From Sulfurovum sp. UBA1140 (GTDB lineage Bacteria; Campylobacterota; Campylobacteria; Campylobacterales; Sulfurovaceae), in the NCBI GenBank assembly GCA_002311915.1, contig DCAF01000077.1, forward strand, positions 727-9,610: a stretch of DNA of 8,884 bases, written 5' to 3'. The notes below the pieces were generated by a model. That model made no database searches, had not been told where the DNA came from, and worked only from the letters and a program-made list of their open reading frames with translations. Below are positions 5,267 to 8,884 of this stretch, in pieces (position 1 is the first letter of the stretch; each line of letters opens with the position of its first letter). The position numbers and the translations under genes are program-made.

Positions 5267-5839
5267 ATGAGAAAAATGAGCATGAACAGATTACTTACTA
5301 GAGCAGAACAGCAGTTTTCATTGGGTAAATATGAGAGTGCTTTAACAACATATGGATTATTACTAAGAGAGTATCCGACCCATGGTGATGCAAAGATAGG
5401 TGCGTATCTGTGTGATATTGGAATGGAGAGTGCAGAAGAGGCACAGGCTCTTTTTGACTACTATCAGATTATAAAAACTGAACAGGGTAATGCCCAAGAG
5501 GTTATGAGTAATCTTATATCAACACTTGATACCACCAAAGATCAGTTGATTGAACTGTTGAATCCAATAGAGGATAAAATTGAGTATGAAGATGGTATTC
5601 GTTATAATGATTTTTTAAAATTTGTAGAGGATCGAGGGGATTTTACAATAGCTTTTGAAGATGTTATGTTCTCAACCAAAGTTATACTCAAGGGTAAAGA
5701 GGAGTATATTGCATTTATCTCAAAGTTGATTGATCGAGGTGAAAATAGATTAGCAGAACAGTTTTTAGACTCTATTCATGATGCCTTTGAAAAAGATCAA
5801 GAGATATATGCACTATATCATAGATTAAAAGGTGATTAG
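5267..5839 (+). CDS. TPR-like conserved protein between the nifU-like gene and murE
   Basis: This 190-residue protein has no signal peptide or membrane segment and should be cytoplasmic. Residues about 8-41 read as one tetratricopeptide-type helical hairpin: hydrophobics spaced as A..Q.FSLGKYESALTTY, then LLREYP. More helices follow. The rest is acidic and helical, with EDGIRYNDFLKFVEDRGDF (about 108-126) as a striking segment. No enzyme motif is visible. It overlaps the nifU-like gene's transcript: AGGA (5258-5261) lies five bases before the ATG, and only two bases separate the genes. Later Mets at positions 4 and 6 are possible starts but lack as good a site. It appears to match the uncharacterised gene I recall in this place in H. 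pylori (HP1493). A scaffold role is inferred only. Confidence 0.88.
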   Translation: MRKMSMNRLLTRAEQQFSLGKYESALTTYGLLLREYPTHGDAKIGAYLCDIGMESAEEAQALFDYYQIIKTEQGNAQEVMSNLISTLDTTKDQLIELLNPIEDKIEYEDGIRYNDFLKFVEDRGDFTIAFEDVMFSTKVILKGKEEYIAFISKLIDRGENRLAEQFLDSIHDAFEKDQEIYALYHRLKGD

Positions 5840-5844
5840 AGCAG

Positions 5845-5863
5845 TAGAGAACGCTGTTCTTTG
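5845..5863 (+). other. Small hairpin between the TPR-like gene and murE
   Basis: AGAAC (5848-5852) and GTTCT (5856-5860) pair around a GCT loop. Three more pairs, two of them G-U type, extend the stem to 5845-5863. A T-rich stretch (CTATCTTAAAT) follows. It starts six bases after the TPR-like gene's stop in a 56-base gap. It is too weak to call a terminator. It could trim expression of murE relative to the two upstream genes. Confidence 0.3.
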
Positions 5864-5895
5864 TCTATCTTAAATAAAATAAAGAAGAAAAATAG

Positions 5896-7200
5896 GTGAA
5901 ATTAGATTATAACTTAGATGGTTATCGCTATATTACAGACGATACCTCAGATATTGACAGAGAGACACAGTTTCTATTAACCGCACAAAATCGAAAATAT
6001 TTTGAAGCGATTGAGTCAAAACCCTCTACCCTTACTCCAAAAGAATTAATTACAAAATGGAATTTAACAGAATTAAAAGCAGTGGGTGTTACAGGAACCA
6101 ATGGTAAGACCACCGTAACCGCAGCTATTTACTCTTTTTTACTCGATTTAGACGAGAAGGTAGCCCTACAGGGGACAAGAGGCTTCTTTGCCAATGAAGA
6201 GCGTGTAGAAGCCAAAAGCATGACGACACCTTCGGTACTAGAGACGCTTTATCATATGAAAATAGCCAAAGATAAAGGGTGCGACTACTTTATTATGGAG
6301 GTGAGTTCACATGCGATTGACCAAAAGCGTATCGAAGGTATTAAATTTGCATTAAAAATTCATACAAATGTGACCAGTGACCATTTAGATTACCACAAAA
6401 CGGTTGAAGAGTATCGTGCCGTTAAGAGTCGTTTTTTTGCAGATGATGTACCCAAACTGCTTAATAAAGATGATATTAAAAATATTACCTACAATCCAAT
6501 AGGAGCTCAAAGTTATGGTGTTGATGAACCTGCAACTTTTAAAGTTCAAGCTTTCTCTTTAACGGATGGGATTACGGCAGGTATTAAACATTTAAGTCGT
6601 GAAGCAAGTTTTGATTCACCGATGGTGGGTCTGTTTAATCTCTTTAATCTGATGGCATCTATTGGTGCAACCACCATGCTAACAGGTAAAGATATAAGCG
6701 AAGTCTGTGAGGTTGTTCAAAATTTTGCAGGGGTAGCAGGTCGTATGGAGGTGGTCAGTACCAATCCATTGGTCATTGTTGATTTTGCTCATACCGATGA
6801 TGGTATGGTTCAGGTATTAGATTCAATGAAAGACCGAGAGCTTTCAGTGGTGTTTGGTGCAGGTGGTGACCGAGACCGTACCAAACGAGCAAGAATGGGT
6901 GCAGTTGCCTCGACGTTTGCTAAAAAAGTTTATGTAACCAGTGATAATCCACGAAGTGAAGACCCTGCACAAATTATTAAAGATATACTTTTAGGAATTA
7001 AAGACCAATCACATACACGTGCCATGGTTGATAGAGCATTTGCCATACAAGAGGCACTCAAAGAGCTTAAAGAGGGTGAAGCTTTAATGATTTTGGGTAA
7101 AGGTGATGAAGATACCATAGAGATACAGGGTAAAAAAATTCATTTTGATGATCGTGAGATTGTTCGTGCATTGTTAGCACAAAGTGTAGAGAGTCATTAG
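5896..7200 (+). CDS. murE: UDP-N-acetylmuramoyl-L-alanyl-D-glutamate--2,6-diaminopimelate ligase
   Basis: MurE adds the third amino acid to UDP-MurNAc-L-Ala-D-Glu in the cytoplasm, using ATP. The ATP loop GTNGKTT is at 67-73, TTPS at 110-113 and EVSSHA at 135-140. DHLDYH is at 162-167, with Lys177 (VKSRFF) at the expected carbamylated position, and AGRMEV and DFAHTDD lie near 280-300. DNPR at 350-353 marks meso-diaminopimelate, not lysine, as substrate. GKGDE (401-405) replaces the common GKGHE but keeps the Gly and Glu that contact the substrate. At 434 residues it is shorter than E. coli MurE (495), mostly through a reduced N-terminal domain. The GTG start is preceded only by a GA-rich stretch (AAGAAGAAA), a weak site. 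It is the third gene of the cluster. Confidence 0.95.
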   Translation: MKLDYNLDGYRYITDDTSDIDRETQFLLTAQNRKYFEAIESKPSTLTPKELITKWNLTELKAVGVTGTNGKTTVTAAIYSFLLDLDEKVALQGTRGFFANEERVEAKSMTTPSVLETLYHMKIAKDKGCDYFIMEVSSHAIDQKRIEGIKFALKIHTNVTSDHLDYHKTVEEYRAVKSRFFADDVPKLLNKDDIKNITYNPIGAQSYGVDEPATFKVQAFSLTDGITAGIKHLSREASFDSPMVGLFNLFNLMASIGATTMLTGKDISEVCEVVQNFAGVAGRMEVVSTNPLVIVDFAHTDDGMVQVLDSMKDRELSVVFGAGGDRDRTKRARMGAVASTFAKKVYVTSDNPRSEDPAQIIKDILLGIKDQSHTRAMVDRAFAIQEALKELKEGEALMILGKGDEDTIEIQGKKIHFDDREIVRALLAQSVESH

Positions 7201-7221
7201 TTTTTGGTAGTAAATTGGAAA

Positions 7222-7251
7222 TAACCCACTACAAGGAGATTGAGTGGGTTA
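7222..7251. terminator. Hairpin 1 of the murE / porin convergent gap
   Basis: TAACCCACT (7222-7230) and AGTGGGTTA (7243-7251) form a perfect 9-bp stem with a 12-base loop, 21 bases after the murE stop. No U tract follows on the + strand. On the minus strand a mixed stretch ending in AAAAA follows, so it is not a textbook terminator in either direction, although position suggests a 3'-end role for murE. Confidence 0.5.
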
Positions 7252-7270
7252 AGAAAATGTGAAAACCACA

Positions 7271-7290
7271 GTGGAGATTACAAGCTCCAC
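7271..7290. other. Hairpin 2 of the murE / porin convergent gap
   Basis: GTGGAG (7271-7276) and CTCCAC (7285-7290) form a 6-bp stem with an 8-base loop. The left arm also belongs to CCACAGTGG (7266-7274), an inverted repeat, and AGTGG here could pair with CCACT of hairpin 1. This means two competing folds are possible. Confidence 0.4.
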
Positions 7291-7294
7291 ATCT

Positions 7295-7314
7295 TAACCA
7301 TCAAATGATGGCTA
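7295..7314 (-). other. Hairpin 3 of the murE / porin convergent gap, better on the minus strand
   Basis: CCATC (7298-7302) and GATGG (7307-7311) pair around a 4-base loop. On the minus strand the stem extends to 8 bp (7295-7314) because one mismatch becomes a G-U pair. That favours a role in the 3' end of the porin mRNA. No U tract follows. Confidence 0.35.
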
Positions 7315-7324
7315 AAATGTAGAG

Positions 7325-7344
7325 AGAAGATTATTTAATCTTCT
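7325..7344 (-). terminator. Hairpin 4, probable porin terminator
   Basis: AGAAGATT (7325-7332) and AATCTTCT (7337-7344) form a perfect 8-bp stem with a 4-base loop, 16 bases beyond the porin stop. On the minus strand it is followed by CTCTCTACATTTT, a partly U-rich tail, so it is the best placed terminator for the porin. Confidence 0.5.
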
Positions 7345-7360
7345 GACTCTTTAAATAGGA

Positions 7361-8494
7361 TTAAAATTTAAGAATAGCATCTAACTGTATACGATGATAG
7401 TCTGACTCTATACCTGTACTGGCTTTACTTGCATTAAGTGTTGACCACTGAAAGTGACCACCAATATCTAAATTTTTAGCCATTTTATATTTGGTTGTAA
7501 TAATATGACCTTTAGCATCCGTTCCACCAGCAATGAAGTCGGAGTCATTATGTGCTCCAAATACAGCATCTTTTTCTATATCTCTATAGGTGTATCCTAC
7601 TTTCCAGTCATTTATCTTTTTAGTATCGCCCAGTTGCATACTCAGATCATAACCAAAATTATCACTACTCACAGCTGTATTGTACGCTAATGTTCCTGCA
7701 ACTTTGAAGGGTTTACCCAATATATTTTTAAACTTTAGTTCAGAAAACGCTTCTAAAATAGCATAATCATTCTCGTAAAATCCATTTGCATCCAAACTGT
7801 TTCCTAAAGCACCTTTTGCATAAGGAGTCGTATTTCCTTTTACACCATCGTAGTAATAAAAACCACCACCAGCATTAAGTTTAGAATTTTCAAGTTTTGT
7901 ACTCTGAACATATTGAGCAACAACCATATAAATATCATCTTTACTCTCTGCATCGTTTTCAAGTCTGTGTACCCTATTGATACCTAGTCTATAATTTTTG
8001 CTATCATCTTTGTATCCATAATTCACACCTTCAAAACGAATGTCATTGTCCCAAATAAGTTGTGTTTTTATAGGTCTATACATGTGATGTTTACTTTTAC
8101 CTGCTCTTATCCAAGAGTTATCAAATTTATAAGCGATGTCAAGTATGTCAATTTTAAGAGCATCTATAAAATAGTCTTTTATGCTCTCATCATCTTTAAA
8201 GCTTACATTTCCTGATGTAGGATTACCTTTACCACTTGAAATGGCTGATTCAAAAATAAGATTGTCCGTAATGTCAAAATTTAAATTATATCTGAGTCTA
8301 TATCGCTCTCTATATTTATCATCTTTATCATCTCTTTCTATCTCTTCATGTCTTAATCTAAGGTCACCTTTCATATGTAGTCTATCCATGAACGTACTTT
8401 TAGTCTCTTTTACAGGTACATCAGTTACTACTCTGTTTTCATCTGCCATAGCTACTGATGCTATTACAACCATTGATAATGCAATTTTTCTCAT
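7361..8494 (-). CDS. Outer-membrane porin, Porin_5-like family
   Basis: From the ATG at 8494 this is a 377-residue protein with a clear Sec signal: MRKIALSMVVIASVAMA, then cleavage before DEN. The mature part alternates polar and aromatic residues in amphipathic strands, with charged turns (for example DDKDDKYRERYRLRYNLNF). It ends in Phe (DAILKF), as outer-membrane barrels do. GDLRLRHE near the start of the barrel and DSDFIAGGTDAKGHIITTKY near the end resemble the putative porin family Porin_5. Substrate cannot be told from sequence. A start 11 codons earlier (8527) is open but has no ribosome binding site and would spoil the signal peptide. AGGAG (minus strand, 8505-8509) lies ten bases before the chosen ATG. 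It has its own promoter and looks monocistronic. Confidence 0.88.
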   Translation of the reverse strand: MRKIALSMVVIASVAMADENRVVTDVPVKETKSTFMDRLHMKGDLRLRHEEIERDDKDDKYRERYRLRYNLNFDITDNLIFESAISSGKGNPTSGNVSFKDDESIKDYFIDALKIDILDIAYKFDNSWIRAGKSKHHMYRPIKTQLIWDNDIRFEGVNYGYKDDSKNYRLGINRVHRLENDAESKDDIYMVVAQYVQSTKLENSKLNAGGGFYYYDGVKGNTTPYAKGALGNSLDANGFYENDYAILEAFSELKFKNILGKPFKVAGTLAYNTAVSSDNFGYDLSMQLGDTKKINDWKVGYTYRDIEKDAVFGAHNDSDFIAGGTDAKGHIITTKYKMAKNLDIGGHFQWSTLNASKASTGIESDYHRIQLDAILKF

Positions 8495-8525
8495 TTTTAG
8501 AAAACTCCTATGTTTTATTGTCAAC

Positions 8526-8559
8526 ATTGTAGGCTAAAAAGGTTACAGAATGGTTACAG
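8526..8559 (-). promoter_or_regulatory. Porin promoter with tandem CTGTAAC operator (Pho-box / OmpR-type layout)
   Basis: On the minus strand, CTGTAAC (8559-8553), CATT, then CTGTAAC (8548-8542) form a perfect 7-base direct repeat with an 11-base period. Ten bases later comes TACAAT (8531-8526), one mismatch from a consensus -10. No -35 is present, and the repeat occupies its place. This is the geometry of an E. coli Pho box (CTGTCAT repeats, 4-base gap, ten bases before the -10) and of other OmpR/PhoB-family activator sites. Transcription would start near 8519 and give a 25-base leader with AGGAG. Confidence 0.6.
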
Positions 8560-8583
8560 ACTTCAGTATTCGGATTGTCTCCG

Positions 8584-8884
8584 TTATTCGGGCGTAAACG
8601 CTTTATTTCCAAACCATTTCTCACAATCCTGCACATCCAATATTTTGCTCTTATTCTTATTCATAACCTCTATAACAGCACCATTTTTATTTTTTAGTTT
8701 CACACGAACACCACCTTCTACAGCTGTAATGGATTCAATAATAAATTTCTCTTTTTGATTCATAATTGTTTTACCTAAAAATAGAAGCAAAAAAGATATA
8801 TTAGGAACAGCAGAGTAATCTTTTACCTCACCCACTCGATGTTGATTTTCAAATAACCACGCCCAAAAATTGTTTATCTGTTTG
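8584..8884 (-). CDS. Uncharacterised protein, frame open to the right edge
   Basis: A minus-strand frame stays open for 100 codons from the window edge to TAA at 8584-8586. The residues and codon choice look coding throughout: FWAWLFENQHRVGEVKDYSAVP, then a short hydrophobic stretch (ISFLLLFLGKTIM). A hydrophilic part follows (IIESITAVEGGVRVKLKNKNG) that may form a small beta domain, and the end is CEKWFGNKAFTPE. Two readings are possible. It may be the C-terminal part of a longer protein, or a 59-residue protein starting at the ATG at 8763 (MNQKEKF) behind AGGT nine bases upstream. I favour the first, because codon quality does not drop upstream of that Met. No family is recognised. It lies upstream of the porin promoter on the same strand, without an evident terminator between. 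Confidence 0.5.
   Translation of the reverse strand, partial: KQINNFWAWLFENQHRVGEVKDYSAVPNISFLLLFLGKTIMNQKEKFIIESITAVEGGVRVKLKNKNGAVIEVMNKNKSKILDVQDCEKWFGNKAFTPE

Noticed and set aside
8519..8524. TTGACA on the minus strand just before the porin
   Set aside because: No -10 lies 16-18 bases downstream, and a start from it would remove the ribosome binding site. The TACAAT element with the tandem repeat explains the promoter better.
8181..8537. 118-codon + strand frame across the porin 5' end
   Set aside because: It is antisense to the porin signal peptide and barrel. Its Ser/Leu-rich composition is what reverse reading of Asp/Lys-rich strands gives.
8510..8758. 82-codon + strand frame over the right-hand unknown gene
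   Set aside because: It crosses the porin promoter and is antisense to a frame with better codon quality. No ribosome binding site is seen.
1..8884. CRISPR array, insertion sequence, integrase attachment site or defence genes
   Set aside because: No regularly spaced repeats, terminal inverted repeats, transposase-like frames or defence domains were seen. All substantial genes are core or envelope functions.

Overview
This AT-rich window looks chromosomal and comes from a Campylobacterota (former Epsilonproteobacteria) genome. The alpha operon proteins have the shape of that group: a 336-residue RNA polymerase alpha, a cysteine-free S4 and a zinc-type L36. A nifU-like / TPR-like / murE trio also matches a gene order I recall from Helicobacter and Campylobacter (HP1492-HP1494). 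A marine or sulfur-oxidising genus such as Sulfurovum or Sulfurimonas is plausible, because a Porin_5-type porin and a DUF2062 protein are present. The genus is an inference and was not tested.

Layout. 1-107 is the tail of an unidentified + strand gene ending in a hairpin terminator. 157-684 (-) is a small lipoprotein of unknown function. 685-1016 holds divergent promoters and a long leader with potential secondary structure. 1017-3958 (+) is the alpha operon rpmJ-rpsM-rpsK-rpsD-rpoA-rplQ, closed by a hairpin. 3959-4290 holds a terminator, a promoter and a likely 33-residue membrane microprotein missed by ordinary ORF cut-offs. 4297-4782 (-) is a DUF2062 membrane protein. 4783-4985 is a divergent promoter region with a near-perfect sigma70 promoter facing right. 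4986-7200 (+) is the nifU-like / TPR-like / murE cluster. 7201-7360 is a convergent gap packed with hairpins. 7361-8494 (-) is an outer-membrane porin with a tandem-repeat operator at its promoter. 8584-8884 (-) is an uncharacterised reading frame that runs off the window edge.

The window is mostly housekeeping: translation and transcription machinery, Fe-S assembly, peptidoglycan precursor synthesis and an outer-membrane channel. I see no defence system, mobile element, CRISPR array, tRNA or rRNA. The parts most worth a second look are regulatory. One is the alpha operon leader, where the rpmJ Shine-Dalgarno and start can pair with upstream segments. Another is the CTGTAAC tandem repeat, placed like a Pho box or OmpR-type site in front of the porin. 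The others are the hairpin cluster between murE and the porin, and the 33-residue membrane ORF.
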